Positions 6,429-15,778 are shown, counted from the first letter of the stretch. The stretch is 27,636 nucleotides of DNA from JAQBGV01 sp032128395 (GCA_032128395.1 JAQBGV010000216.1:1-27636), one strand, 5' to 3'. Notes: generated by a model from the sequence alone, not told the origin. Made by a program: numbers and translations.

Positions 6429-9400
6429 AACTCACCCTCCTCGAACCCCGGCGAAGACTCGAGAAGCGCGTCCAATAGCTGCCGGCCGATCTGTGCGAGC
6501 GTGGTTTCCGACAGGAAGGTCACCATCGGTAGGCTGACCCCTACCACCTGGAAGAGGCGGTTTCGGAGTTCGATCGCCATCAAGCTGTCGAGTCCGACGT
6601 TCTGCAGGGACACGTCTTTTCCGGTGAGGCTCAACAGGTCGCCGCCGAGAACCACACTCGCCTCGTGACGGATCTGGGCGACGAGCAGCTCCTCGCTCGC
6701 GGTCGAGTCCATCGCCTTCAGGCGCTCCCGAACATCACTCCCCGATCCTCCGAGTGGGCCACCCGGCTGCCCTCTGCGACTCGGCTCGACCCTGGGGTTC
6801 GAGGAGAGCCCTCGTGCAGCGCTCTCTACCGACCGGATCCACGGCAGAACCGCGACCTGAGCCTCTTCGGACCCCAGAAGCCGATCGAGAATCCGGATCC
6901 CTTCCTCGGGAACGAGAGGAACGAGCGCAACGCCAGACTCACAGCCGTTGCGCTCTGCCGCCATCCCGATGTCGGCCCACGGTCCCCAGTTGATGCTGAG
7001 ACCGGGCAGTCCGAGGGACCGCCGGTAGTGAGCGAGCCCATCCAGGAACGCGTTGGCGGCCGCGTAGTTCGATTGTCCCGGGGTCCCGCACACCGATGTC
7101 GCAGAAGAGAACAGGATGAAGAATTTCAGCGGAAGACGCTGCGTCGCTCGATGGAGGTTCCACGCCCCGGACACTTTCGGTGCGAGAACACGCTCGAATC
7201 GAGCCCACGACTGCGTCACGAATGCACCGTCATCGAGCACCCCTGCCGCGTGGATGATCCCCTCGAGCGGAGGGAGATCCCGCGCGATCCTCGCCAGCAG
7301 TCGCTCGACCTGCTCCTGGTCCGACACATCGACGCGCATCACTTCTACGAGCGTTCCTCCCTCGCGGATCTCGGAGATGACGCGGTCCGCATCCTGAGTG
7401 GGAGGTCGTCGACCCGCGAGGACCACCGATCGGGTTCCACGCTCACCGAGCCAACGCGCGACCTCGAGCCCCAACGCACCCAACCCGCCCGTGACCAGGA
7501 CCGTGCCGGACTCGGGTGCCCCGGACTCTTGCTCCTCGTGGCGATGAGAGAGAACGATCTTGCCGATGTGACGCGCCTTTGCCATCCGACGGAATGCGTC
7601 CTTCGGCTCCTCGATCGGGAAGCAGGAGCGCGGGAGTGGAACGAGAGCCCCAGTCGCCAACTGCTGCGCGATCTCCTTCAACATCGAGTGAAAGCGCTCC
7701 GGTTCCGATTCGAGCAGTGCGCCGAGCTGGAACGAGTAGTAGGAGACGTCGGGCCGCACGGCTGCGACCTGTTCCGCCGACCAGATGTCAGTGGCGCCGA
7801 TCTCGACGAACCGTCCCCCGCTGGCGAGAGCAGAGATCCCTTTCGGGATGAACTCGCCGGCGAGCGAGTTGAGGATGACGTCCACCCCTGCCCCGTCGGT
7901 CGCCCGAAGGGTCTCTGTCGCAAAGTCGAGCGTTCGGGAGTCCATCACCTCAGTGACCCCGATCTCTCGGAGGTAGGGCCGTTTTCGAGCGCTCGCGGTG
8001 GCGAGGACCTGGGCGCCGGCGTTCCTCGCGAGCTGCACTGCCGCCAGCCCCACGCCGCCGGTCGCGGCGTGGATCAGCACCCGTTCCCCACTTCGGATCC
8101 CCGCGAGGCGATGCAGCGCATGGCAGGCGGTGAGGAACGCGATGGGGATCGTCGCTGCGGCTTCGAAGGAGAGGTGGGGAGGCTTTTCGACCACCGCGCG
8201 CGCATCGACCGTGACGTAGGACGCGAACGTTTCCCGCGCCACCGCCATCACCGCATCGCCTGGACGAAGATCTTCCACCTCGGCGCCACAACGGACCACG
8301 ACGCCGCTGCACTCCTGGCCCAGGGAACCGCTCAAGCGTCCGAGGGCGGTGAGCACATCGCGGAAGTTGAGCCCTGCTGCGCGCACCTCGATTTCGACCT
8401 CCCCCGCTCCGGGCACTCGTCGCGGTCGCGACTCGTGCCGGAGTTCCTCGAGAACGCCGGAGGAGGGGGGGACGAGCACGCTGAGTTCTGGGAGGGTGGC
8501 GAGTTCGCTCCCACTCCCGCCGACGGAACGTGGAACGAGTCGTCCTCCGTACCGTTCACCGGCGCGGAGAAGGACTTGCCGTTCGTCCCCGTCCAGTCGG
8601 ATCTCGCCGAGGAGTTGCTCCACTTCCGCTTCGTCCCGCAGCGGATCTAGATCGATGAGATGGCACCGCAGTTGAGGCATCTCTTCTCCGAGCACGCGGC
8701 CGAGCCCCCACAACGCGCTCGACGACACCGAGATCGCACTGGGGAGACCATCGAGTTCGTGCACGCCGCGCGTCACGAGCCAGATCCGTGCGTCCGATTG
8801 CCCGGCCCGATCCAGCGCTTGGACCAGGTTCAAGACTCCGCCGAGGCATCGACGGTGCTCCCCGCGCATTCCCGGAGTCGAGGGTCGGCGGGCGACATCG
8901 AGACCGAGCAGGTAGATCCACTCCATCCCCACAGCGTGCGGCTTCAGACCCTCGACGAGTCGATCGAGCTGCTCCGGGTCCTCCACGTCGAGGAAGAACG
9001 CATCCCCTTCGCCGCGGAAGCACTTTTCGGGCCGCACGGAGAGACATGAGGCATCCTCGGTGGCGAGGGCCTTCGCGATCTCCTCACCGACTCCGGTCTC
9101 ATCGGCGAAGATCCCAAAGCGCTGCTGCTCCCCCCCGGAGCGAGCCCCCTCGACCGGGGGTAGTTGCTGCCAGTGAACGGAGTGGAGCGGACTCGTCGGG
9201 GCTGACGAATTCTCGAGCAGCGACCGACGCGCCCGCTTCGCGACGCCGCCGAACCCTTCCAGAAGCACTTCGCCGTCTTCCCCGTAGACGGTGAGGTCGG
9301 AGACGATCACATCGTCATCGACCCCTTTCGTCTCGCGGGTGATGGCGTGCACCCACACGCTGTCGGGTAGCGATCGGTGGAAGTGAATTCGCTCCCACAT

Positions 9401-12400
9401 CACGGGGAGGTGGACATCGGTCCCTGGCATCTTCCCGGGACCGCCGGGGAACGCCGCATCGCACACCTGAATGCACATGTCCATCATCGCAGGGTGGATT
9501 CGGTAACCCTCGCCCGGCGACGGGGGCACTCGAATCCGTCCCACCGCTTCGAGATCGCCGCACCAGAGTTCATCGATGCCGCGGAAGATCGGCCCCAACC
9601 GCAGTCCGCGGCGGTCACGGCTGGCGTAGAACGCTTCGATGGAAACGGACTCCTGGCAACGAACTCGACTCGCTGCGAGATCGCTGTGCGAGTGGGTTGG
9701 CGCAGGGATCCGGCTGTCGATGGTTCCCGTCGCATGGAGTCGCCAGGGGACCGACCCCTCCGCGTCGTCGAGACTGAAGATCTCGAATTGTACCTGCGAT
9801 TCGACGTCGTCCCGGTGAACCACGGTTCGGATGATGTGTTCCTTCCCCTCGGGAAATGGGAGCGCTTCTCGAACGACCAGGTCTTCGAGCACGCAGGGGC
9901 CACCCCCCAGGACCTCCGCTCCCGCCGAAGCGCCGACATCGAGAAACCCGGTGGCCGGGAACAGAATCGAGTCGTAGATCCGATGTTCGGCGAGATAGGG
10001 AATCTCCGATGTCGACCAGCGATTCTCGAACTCGATCGGTCCTCGTGGTGCGCTGAGTCTGTGCCCGAGTACCCGGGAAGCGGTCGGTCGGGTCGGAGTG
10101 TCCAGGCGAGCACCGCCCGGGACGTGATCCCGCGGCTCCTCCTTCAGCGAGGCGACGGCGCGGAGCACCGCGGCAGGGCCATGCACATCTCTCTTGAAGG
10201 GATACGTGGGCAACGGAACTCGACGCCTCCTCGAGTGGCGGTAGAACGCCACCCAATCGACGTCCGTCCCGAGTTCGTAGAGCCTGCCGAGCGTGCACAG
10301 CGATTGCCGTTCGTCCGATCGATCGCGGTGCAGAGTCTCCAGGAACTGTACGCCTCCCCGGGGGAGGCAGCGACGCCCCGACGCCGAGAGGGTGGGGTGA
10401 GGCCCGACCTCGAGGAACGTGTTTGCGCCGAGTGCGTGGACCTTCTGCATCGAAGTCTCGAACCGTACCGCGTTGCGCGCGTGCTGACACCAATAGGTGG
10501 CGTCGATGCGGCCGAGGAGGTCCCCGGTGAGGTTGGACACGACCGGCGTGGTCGGTTCTTCGTACCGAAAGCCCGCCGCGATCTCGTGGTAGGCCTCGAG
10601 AATAGGCTCCAGCATGGGAGAGTGGAACGCGCGCGAAACGGTGAGTCGCCGATAGCAGTGCCCGCGCGACTCCAGCGCCTCGATCACCGAGGAGAGGCGA
10701 TCCTCCGGGCCGGAGATGGTGATCGCCCCGGGGGCGTTGTACGCAGCGATCGTGACGGAGCGCGCGTGATCGCCGATCGCCTCCAGCACATCGCTCTCCG
10801 CAGCGAGCACCGTGATCATGCCCCCTCTGGCCATTTCCTGCATGAGGCGACCGCGGGCTGTCACGAGCTTCAAACCATCCTCGAACGACATCGCTCCTGC
10901 GAAGCAGGCGGCAGAGTATTCCCCCACGCTGTGCCCCAGCAGCCAATTCGGCGTCACTCCCCAAGACCGCCACAATTCGGCGAGAGCGACCTCGACCGCG
11001 AACAAACAGGGCTGCGCCCATGCGGTCTGTTCGATCCAGTTTCCTTCGGTGAGCGCACACAGGAGCGACGGAGAGAGGTCCGGGCGAAGAACTTCGTCGG
11101 CATGGTCGATCTGCGATCGGAACGAGGGCTGGCTCTGGTAGAGCTCCCGGGCCATGCCGACGTACTGTGCTCCCTGGCCAGGAAAGAGGAGGCAGATCGC
11201 GGGCGGTCCATCGTGACGGGCGGCGTCGCTGATCGCAGCGCCCTCGAGTTCCTGCTTCAGCGACTCGCGAGAGTCCACGATCAGAGCTCGTCTGTGCTCC
11301 AAATGTCGGCGCCCCGTGTTCGCCGTGTAGCAGATGTCTCGGATCGAGTCGTCCGTGTGCGTGAGGTGAGCGAGATAGCGGTCCCGGAGCGCACCCCAGG
11401 CGAGCTCCGACTTCGCCGAGAGACAGAAGACATCGGGGCGGCATCCCCCAGACACTTCTGTCGGCGCTACGGCGGGCGGTTGCTCGACGATGACGTGGGC
11501 GTTCGTCCCCCCGATCCCGAACGAGTTCACCGCGGCCCGTCGAGGTCCGTCCGTTTCCCAGGGCTCGTACTTCGTTTGCACTTCGAAGGGACTGTTCGCG
11601 AAGTCGATCTTGGGATTCGGATTTCGAAAGTGAAGGCTGGGTACCAATCGGCCGCGCTCGAGCATTTGGACGACCTTGATGAGGCCGGCAACTCCCGCTG
11701 CTTCGACGGTGTGACCGATGTTGGTCTTCACCGAACCGATGGCGCACGGCCGCGATCGATCGCCGTGGGCCCGGGTCAACGCCTCGATCTCGGTCACGTC
11801 TCCGATCTCCGTCGCGGTTCCGTGAGCCTCGACATACCCGATGGAGTCGGCGTCGACGCCGGCCGCCGCCAGCGCGCGCAGGATCACGTCGTATTGCCCC
11901 TCCGGACTCGGCGCGATCAGCGCGTCCTTTCGGGAGCCGTCATTGTTCACCGCCGTCCCCAGGATCACTGCGTGGATGGTGTCGCCAGACTCCAGGGCAT
12001 CGTCGAGCCGCTTCAAGGCGACCATGCCGGCGCCGCTCGTGAAGAGCGTCCCAGCCGAGTTCTCATCGAAGGTTCGGGTTCGACCGTCGGGTGAGAAGAT
12101 CATCCCCTCGTTGAACACATATCCAGCCTGGAGCAGGCGACATACCCCGCCAGCGAGAGCGAGGTCCGAGTCGCCGGTCCGGAGCGACTGGCACGCGAAA
12201 TGAACCGCCACGAGCGAGGTCGAGCAGGAGGTTTGGATACTGATCGCAGGTCCGTGGAGGTTGAGTTTGAATGCGATCCGAGTCGCCAGCGTGCCTCGGT
12301 CGTTGGAGATCTGGATCTGCCAATCGCGAAGCAGTTGGTTTCCGTCCGCAATCTCCTGAGGGGGCAGGACGAATCGCTGGTACTCGCTGTGGTGGCACCC

Positions 12401-12760
12401 TGCGAACACCCCGATGCGTCCGGGAAACGCTTCGGGTTCGCATCCCGCGTGCTCGAGGGTCTCGTGGGCGACCTCGAGGAGAATGCGGTGCTGGGGGTCG
12501 AGGAACTCGGCTTCACGGGGAGTGCAGTCGAAGAACTCGGCGTCGAACATGTCCGCGTCCGCCAAGATCCCGGCCCGTCGTACGAAGTCGGGATGGAGTC
12601 GTCGCGGGTCGAGACGGATCCGTCGAAGATCGGCGTCGGTGGTGTCGACGACGCAATCGACGCCATCGGTGAGGTTCTGCCAGAACTCTTCAAGATTCGA
12701 GGCCCCTGGAAACCGGCCCGACATTCCGACGATAGCAACTTCGTGCCCTGGCCGGTTCAT
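6425..12760 (-). CDS. type I polyketide synthase, one fully reducing module KS-AT-DH-ER-KR-ACP
   Basis: This 2111-residue protein has the following domains. KS is at ~7-428, with TSCSTS (Cys179), HGTAT (His313) and KTNIGHT (His350). AT is at ~532-815, with GHSVGE (Ser611) and AFHS at 711-714, predicting malonyl-CoA. DH is at ~900-1180, with His926 and Asp1094; the usual HxxxG-4-P reads HxxxD-4-P. A structural half-KR is at ~1195-1415. ER is at ~1440-1738, with HAATGGVG at its NADPH site. KR is at ~1752-1930, with GGLGALG, an LDD motif (B-type) and Tyr1899. ACP is at ~2025-2100, with GLDSL (Ser2059). The C-terminal tail is acidic (FEEGEL) and may dock to the NRPS. The ATG at 12758-12760 has AAGGGG just upstream; an 18-residue longer reading exists but lacks this. 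No loading domain is present, so the starter must arrive in trans, or the module works iteratively. Confidence 0.95.
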   Translation of the reverse strand: MNRPGHEVAIVGMSGRFPGASNLEEFWQNLTDGVDCVVDTTDADLRRIRLDPRRLHPDFVRRAGILADADMFDAEFFDCTPREAEFLDPQHRILLEVAHETLEHAGCEPEAFPGRIGVFAGCHHSEYQRFVLPPQEIADGNQLLRDWQIQISNDRGTLATRIAFKLNLHGPAISIQTSCSTSLVAVHFACQSLRTGDSDLALAGGVCRLLQAGYVFNEGMIFSPDGRTRTFDENSAGTLFTSGAGMVALKRLDDALESGDTIHAVILGTAVNNDGSRKDALIAPSPEGQYDVILRALAAAGVDADSIGYVEAHGTATEIGDVTEIEALTRAHGDRSRPCAIGSVKTNIGHTVEAAGVAGLIKVVQMLERGRLVPSLHFRNPNPKIDFANSPFEVQTKYEPWETDGPRRAAVNSFGIGGTNAHVIVEQPPAVAPTEVSGGCRPDVFCLSAKSELAWGALRDRYLAHLTHTDDSIRDICYTANTGRRHLEHRRALIVDSRESLKQELEGAAISDAARHDGPPAICLLFPGQGAQYVGMARELYQSQPSFRSQIDHADEVLRPDLSPSLLCALTEGNWIEQTAWAQPCLFAVEVALAELWRSWGVTPNWLLGHSVGEYSAACFAGAMSFEDGLKLVTARGRLMQEMARGGMITVLAAESDVLEAIGDHARSVTIAAYNAPGAITISGPEDRLSSVIEALESRGHCYRRLTVSRAFHSPMLEPILEAYHEIAAGFRYEEPTTPVVSNLTGDLLGRIDATYWCQHARNAVRFETSMQKVHALGANTFLEVGPHPTLSASGRRCLPRGGVQFLETLHRDRSDERQSLCTLGRLYELGTDVDWVAFYRHSRRRRVPLPTYPFKRDVHGPAAVLRAVASLKEEPRDHVPGGARLDTPTRPTASRVLGHRLSAPRGPIEFENRWSTSEIPYLAEHRIYDSILFPATGFLDVGASAGAEVLGGGPCVLEDLVVREALPFPEGKEHIIRTVVHRDDVESQVQFEIFSLDDAEGSVPWRLHATGTIDSRIPAPTHSHSDLAASRVRCQESVSIEAFYASRDRRGLRLGPIFRGIDELWCGDLEAVGRIRVPPSPGEGYRIHPAMMDMCIQVCDAAFPGGPGKMPGTDVHLPVMWERIHFHRSLPDSVWVHAITRETKGVDDDVIVSDLTVYGEDGEVLLEGFGGVAKRARRSLLENSSAPTSPLHSVHWQQLPPVEGARSGGEQQRFGIFADETGVGEEIAKALATEDASCLSVRPEKCFRGEGDAFFLDVEDPEQLDRLVEGLKPHAVGMEWIYLLGLDVARRPSTPGMRGEHRRCLGGVLNLVQALDRAGQSDARIWLVTRGVHELDGLPSAISVSSSALWGLGRVLGEEMPQLRCHLIDLDPLRDEAEVEQLLGEIRLDGDERQVLLRAGERYGGRLVPRSVGGSGSELATLPELSVLVPPSSGVLEELRHESRPRRVPGAGEVEIEVRAAGLNFRDVLTALGRLSGSLGQECSGVVVRCGAEVEDLRPGDAVMAVARETFASYVTVDARAVVEKPPHLSFEAAATIPIAFLTACHALHRLAGIRSGERVLIHAATGGVGLAAVQLARNAGAQVLATASARKRPYLREIGVTEVMDSRTLDFATETLRATDGAGVDVILNSLAGEFIPKGISALASGGRFVEIGATDIWSAEQVAAVRPDVSYYSFQLGALLESEPERFHSMLKEIAQQLATGALVPLPRSCFPIEEPKDAFRRMAKARHIGKIVLSHRHEEQESGAPESGTVLVTGGLGALGLEVARWLGERGTRSVVLAGRRPPTQDADRVISEIREGGTLVEVMRVDVSDQEQVERLLARIARDLPPLEGIIHAAGVLDDGAFVTQSWARFERVLAPKVSGAWNLHRATQRLPLKFFILFSSATSVCGTPGQSNYAAANAFLDGLAHYRRSLGLPGLSINWGPWADIGMAAERNGCESGVALVPLVPEEGIRILDRLLGSEEAQVAVLPWIRSVESAARGLSSNPRVEPSRRGQPGGPLGGSGSDVRERLKAMDSTASEELLVAQIRHEASVVLGGDLLSLTGKDVSLQNVGLDSLMAIELRNRLFQVVGVSLPMVTFLSETTLAQIGRQLLDALLESSPGFEEGEL

Positions 12761-12971
12761 GTCACCCCTTTCTGGGGGCTCTACTGCATGGTGCCACGAA
12801 ACACTGGGGTGCAATGGCGATCCGTGACTCGTCTCTACATGCGCCCATCACCGCCGATCGGGGTCAAGTTCCCCTAAGTCGCACATGCGACTGCACCTAT
12901 CATGGTCGAGGTTGGCAACGAGCCGCCGCCCCGCTATCGTCCGGCGTTGCGTGCAGGAATGGAGAGTCGAC
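12761..12971. promoter_or_regulatory. divergent promoter region between the PKS operon and the MetE-like gene
   Basis: These 211 bases separate the minus-strand PKS operon from the plus-strand MetE-like gene, so both promoters should lie here. A 6-bp inverted repeat with a 2-base centre, GTCGCA-CA-TGCGAC, sits at 12878-12891 and could be an operator. No -35/-10 pair on either strand was convincing. No regulator gene is adjacent. Confidence 0.45.
12878..12891. repeat. inverted repeat, possible operator
   Basis: GTCGCA (12878-12883) is the exact reverse complement of TGCGAC (12886-12891). Its place midway between two divergent starts suggests a dimeric regulator site, but a 6-bp dyad can occur by chance in GC-rich DNA. 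Confidence 0.3.
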
Positions 12972-14180
12972 TTGCTCACCGCCACCGAGAATCTGGTTCT
13001 TCCCACTACCGTGACTGGATCGTGGCCGCGTCCCTCCTGGTTCGACGCCAGCATGTGGGGTCGGTCGCTCGACACCTGCATGCTCGATGTCCGTTTTCGC
13101 GAGAAGTACAAGGACGCCCTCGCGGTGGTGATCAACGATGAAGAGCGAGCCGGCCTCGACATCCTGACCCACGGCGATCTCCACTGTGACGATGACCTCG
13201 CGGGCCGCTCCTGGCACCACTACCCGCTGCAACGCTTTGCCGGGTTCGAAGGGGATCATCTCCAATCGGAGGAGACGCGTTCCCCCTGGCTCCGCTATCC
13301 GCCGGGAACCCTCTTGAACGAGATCTACACCGGTTGGCGCTGGCCACGAGTGGTCGGAAAGATCGAGCATCGCTCCCTCGACTACGCCAAGATCTGGCGC
13401 CTCGCCCAGTCGAAGACCCGCAAGCCGGTCAAGTTCGGTACATGTTGCTCCCAGGTGATGGGGCTCTTTCTCGATATCCACACCGACCACTACCAGGACT
13501 CCCGCGAGGTGATCTGGGACATGGCGGTCGCCATGAATCAGGAGCTGCGGTCGCTCCGCGATGCAGGATGCCGTTGCATCCAGATCGAAGAACCGACACT
13601 GCATTTTTGGGCGAACACCTACGGCGCGGAGAGCGACGAGGTGAAGTTCATGGTTGATGCCTTCCATCGCGAGGTCGAGGGGCTCGATGATGTCGAGATC
13701 TGGATCCACACCTGCTGGGGAAACCCGAACATGCAGCGGGTGATCGAGAACGACAGCTACCGCGCGTCGTTCGATCTCTACCTCCATGCGCTCCGGGGTG
13801 ACGTGTGGACCGTGGAGATGACCGATCGCAACTTCGCGGAGATCGACCTGTTCGGGGGGCTGAAGGGAAAGCTGCCCAAGAAGATCTGCGTCGGTGTGGT
13901 CAGCCACCGTTCGCTGCAGGTGGATACCCCCGAACAAGTGGCCGAGCGCATCCGCCGATCACTCGAGCATGTCGCCGCCGAACAGCTGATCGTCTCGAGC
14001 GACTGCGGCTTCGGGCGTCAGGGGTGCAATCGGGAGATCGCATTCTTCAAGGCGGCGGCCATCGCCCAGGGCGCCAACATCGTCCGGGGGGAACTCGGGC
14101 TCCCACTCGCCGAGATTCCCGCCGCGAATCCGAAACTCCAGACCGACATCGTGCCGAGGAGCGCGGAGCCGTCGCGCTGA
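12972..14180 (+). CDS. MetE-like cobalamin-independent methyltransferase family protein (zinc-dependent)
   Basis: This 402-residue protein corresponds to the C-terminal catalytic barrel of cobalamin-independent methionine synthase (PF01717-like) without the MetE N-terminal half. The N-terminus LPTTVTGSWPRP is typical. The zinc ligands of the family appear present: His246-x-Cys248 in IHTCWGN, Glu282 in TVEMTDR and Cys345 in SSDCGFGR. This suggests activation of a thiol for alkyl transfer. The paralogous group includes methionine synthase-type enzymes and coenzyme M alkyltransferases; which one this is cannot be told. TTG at 12972-12974 was chosen because GGAG sits 7 bases upstream and the product then begins MLTATEN. 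An upstream ATG at 12885 in frame has no ribosome site. It is the first gene diverging from the PKS, so it may supply a tailoring step or simply be a neighbour. Confidence 0.85.
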   Translation: MLTATENLVLPTTVTGSWPRPSWFDASMWGRSLDTCMLDVRFREKYKDALAVVINDEERAGLDILTHGDLHCDDDLAGRSWHHYPLQRFAGFEGDHLQSEETRSPWLRYPPGTLLNEIYTGWRWPRVVGKIEHRSLDYAKIWRLAQSKTRKPVKFGTCCSQVMGLFLDIHTDHYQDSREVIWDMAVAMNQELRSLRDAGCRCIQIEEPTLHFWANTYGAESDEVKFMVDAFHREVEGLDDVEIWIHTCWGNPNMQRVIENDSYRASFDLYLHALRGDVWTVEMTDRNFAEIDLFGGLKGKLPKKICVGVVSHRSLQVDTPEQVAERIRRSLEHVAAEQLIVSSDCGFGRQGCNREIAFFKAAAIAQGANIVRGELGLPLAEIPAANPKLQTDIVPRSAEPSR

Positions 14181-14279
14181 GCCCGGGTGACGTCAGCGGC
14201 TTCGCGAGCGCGCGACACTCTGCGAGTCGGGCCGGCCTAGCCGAAGGATCGCGAGAGACTGATGTTTGAAGGAGGTTCG

Positions 14280-15362
14280 ATGGACTCTCGGAAAGAACTC
14301 GGGATCGACGCGGAGAATCGCGACTACGCGAAATATGACCAGGTCTCGAAGGGTCAGGTCTATCGGCTCGCGGAAGAGAGCGGGGAGGAGCGCTTCGACG
14401 ATGAGTTCCAGGTCCGGACCTGTGACATCGCTCCAGTGCTCGCCGAGGAACCGGGCGCGGGAGCACGATTCGCCGACGAGTTGGGCGCCGCACTCGAGGA
14501 GATCGGATTCGCGATCCTCATCGGACACGGTGTCGACCCGCTCCTCTACGAAGAGGCGGAGCGGCGGACGATCGAACTCTTCACCGAGTGCTCTCTTGAG
14601 GAGAAACTGCGACACCGCGCCGAACGACACGGATCCGTGAACCAGGGGTATTTTCCGATCGAAGAGACGAGCGACATCCATCCCGACCTCGTCGAGGGGT
14701 GGGTCTTCTGCCGGCGCGCGTTCGATCTCGATCCCGACCGAGAGAAGTCCTTCGATCCCACCCCCTTCTGGCCGAGGCTGGAGGCGGAGTCTTTCTTTCG
14801 CCGGCTCGTCGCGCAACACGAGGCGCTGATCCTGCCGCTCATGCGGAGTATCCTCCTGTATCTCGGCTGCGACCCGCACCACTACGACGAGCGCCTCACC
14901 GGGACGAACTTCGGTCTTCGCCTGAACTACTACCCGCCCATCACGCCGGGAGATGACGAGAGCGGCGCGGGACGACTCCTCGGCCACGAGGACGTCGACC
15001 TGTTCACGATCCTCCCCGCGCCCGCCGTGGAGGGGCTCCAAGTGCTCCATCGACAAACCGGAAAGTGGATCCGGCTCCAGGCCCCTCCCGGTTCGATCAT
15101 CCTGAACACGGGGGACTACATGCAGAGGATCACCAACGACCGACTCCCCTCGACGACCCATCGCGTGAGCAAGCCCCGAGACCGCTCTCTCATCGGAATC
15201 GCGCGCGTCTCCACACCGATGGCGGTCTACGTCTGGGAGGACGAGATCCTCGAAGTGCTCCCGGGACTCACCGAGCCGCACTACGAGCCGATCCGGGCGA
15301 TCACCTTTCACACCCGCAGCACGAGCAAATTCTACGGCGACGACTATGCGGTGGAGGAGTAG
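14280..15362 (+). CDS. isopenicillin N synthase-like 2-oxoglutarate/Fe(II) dioxygenase
   Basis: This 360-residue protein has the plant-type 2OG oxygenase layout: an N-terminal DIOX_N region with IGFAILIGHG (~75-84), the family signature LNYYPP (~215-220), and the iron triad His236-x-Asp238 (GHEDVD) with His294 (STTHRV). Arginines at 300 and 302 lie close to where the 2-oxoglutarate-binding R-x-S is expected, but the spacing is not canonical. Such enzymes hydroxylate, desaturate or cyclise small molecules and peptides in the cytoplasm. The ATG at 14280 follows a perfect AAGGAGG (14269-14275) with 4 bases between. It lies about 100 bases after the MetE-like gene in the same direction and may share its transcript. 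A role in tailoring the PKS-NRPS product is plausible from position but unproven. Confidence 0.88.
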   Translation: MDSRKELGIDAENRDYAKYDQVSKGQVYRLAEESGEERFDDEFQVRTCDIAPVLAEEPGAGARFADELGAALEEIGFAILIGHGVDPLLYEEAERRTIELFTECSLEEKLRHRAERHGSVNQGYFPIEETSDIHPDLVEGWVFCRRAFDLDPDREKSFDPTPFWPRLEAESFFRRLVAQHEALILPLMRSILLYLGCDPHHYDERLTGTNFGLRLNYYPPITPGDDESGAGRLLGHEDVDLFTILPAPAVEGLQVLHRQTGKWIRLQAPPGSIILNTGDYMQRITNDRLPSTTHRVSKPRDRSLIGIARVSTPMAVYVWEDEILEVLPGLTEPHYEPIRAITFHTRSTSKFYGDDYAVEE

Positions 15363-15778
15363 CAGACTGGGCTCGGACCCCGCACAAGAACGGCTACGGC
15401 ATGGACAAGTTCGGAGCGGATGGCCCACTTCTCGATTTCGCCGGTGCGCTCGAGGCCAGCCAGGCCGAGAAGGGCGAGCTTCCGCCCTCCCTGCTCCGCG
15501 GCACCGAGAAGCTCGAAGTGAACCAAAAAATCGGTACGAAGTACGGCCGGTGCGGAAAAAGCTTCCCAAGCCGACGAGAAATAGGCAGAGCGCGCTCTCC
15601 GCCACGCGAAGGTGATCGGATGCCACCGGGAGAACTTCCCCGATACCCACGGCTCGGGAGCTCGCGCCCACGAGGTAGAAATTTCCTATCGAAGAGCTCG
15701 AGCGCGGCACGTTCGATGCAGGGATCGACCGCTAGTCTGACTCAGCCTGGCGACTCTCCTTCGGAAAGGGACGCTCCG
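15363..15778. other. 416-base intergenic stretch, no gene recognised
   Basis: The frame of the following methyltransferase stays open back through this stretch, but the translated residues are Arg/Ser/Pro-rich and not protein-like, and no ribosome site is found there. Short A-runs occur at about 15525-15530 and 15556-15560. No clear promoter, terminator or RNA was seen. The length suggests the CmoB-like gene has its own promoter or that a gene has decayed here. Confidence 0.5.

Noticed and set aside
9377..12094. A 905-residue plus-strand frame antisense to the PKS
   Set aside because: No recognisable domain, and it sits opposite intact KS, AT and DH motifs.
15065..15778. N-terminal extension of the CmoB-like methyltransferase
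   Set aside because: The extra residues overlap the dioxygenase gene in another frame and are low-complexity; the ATG at 15779 has a ribosome site and matches the family start.
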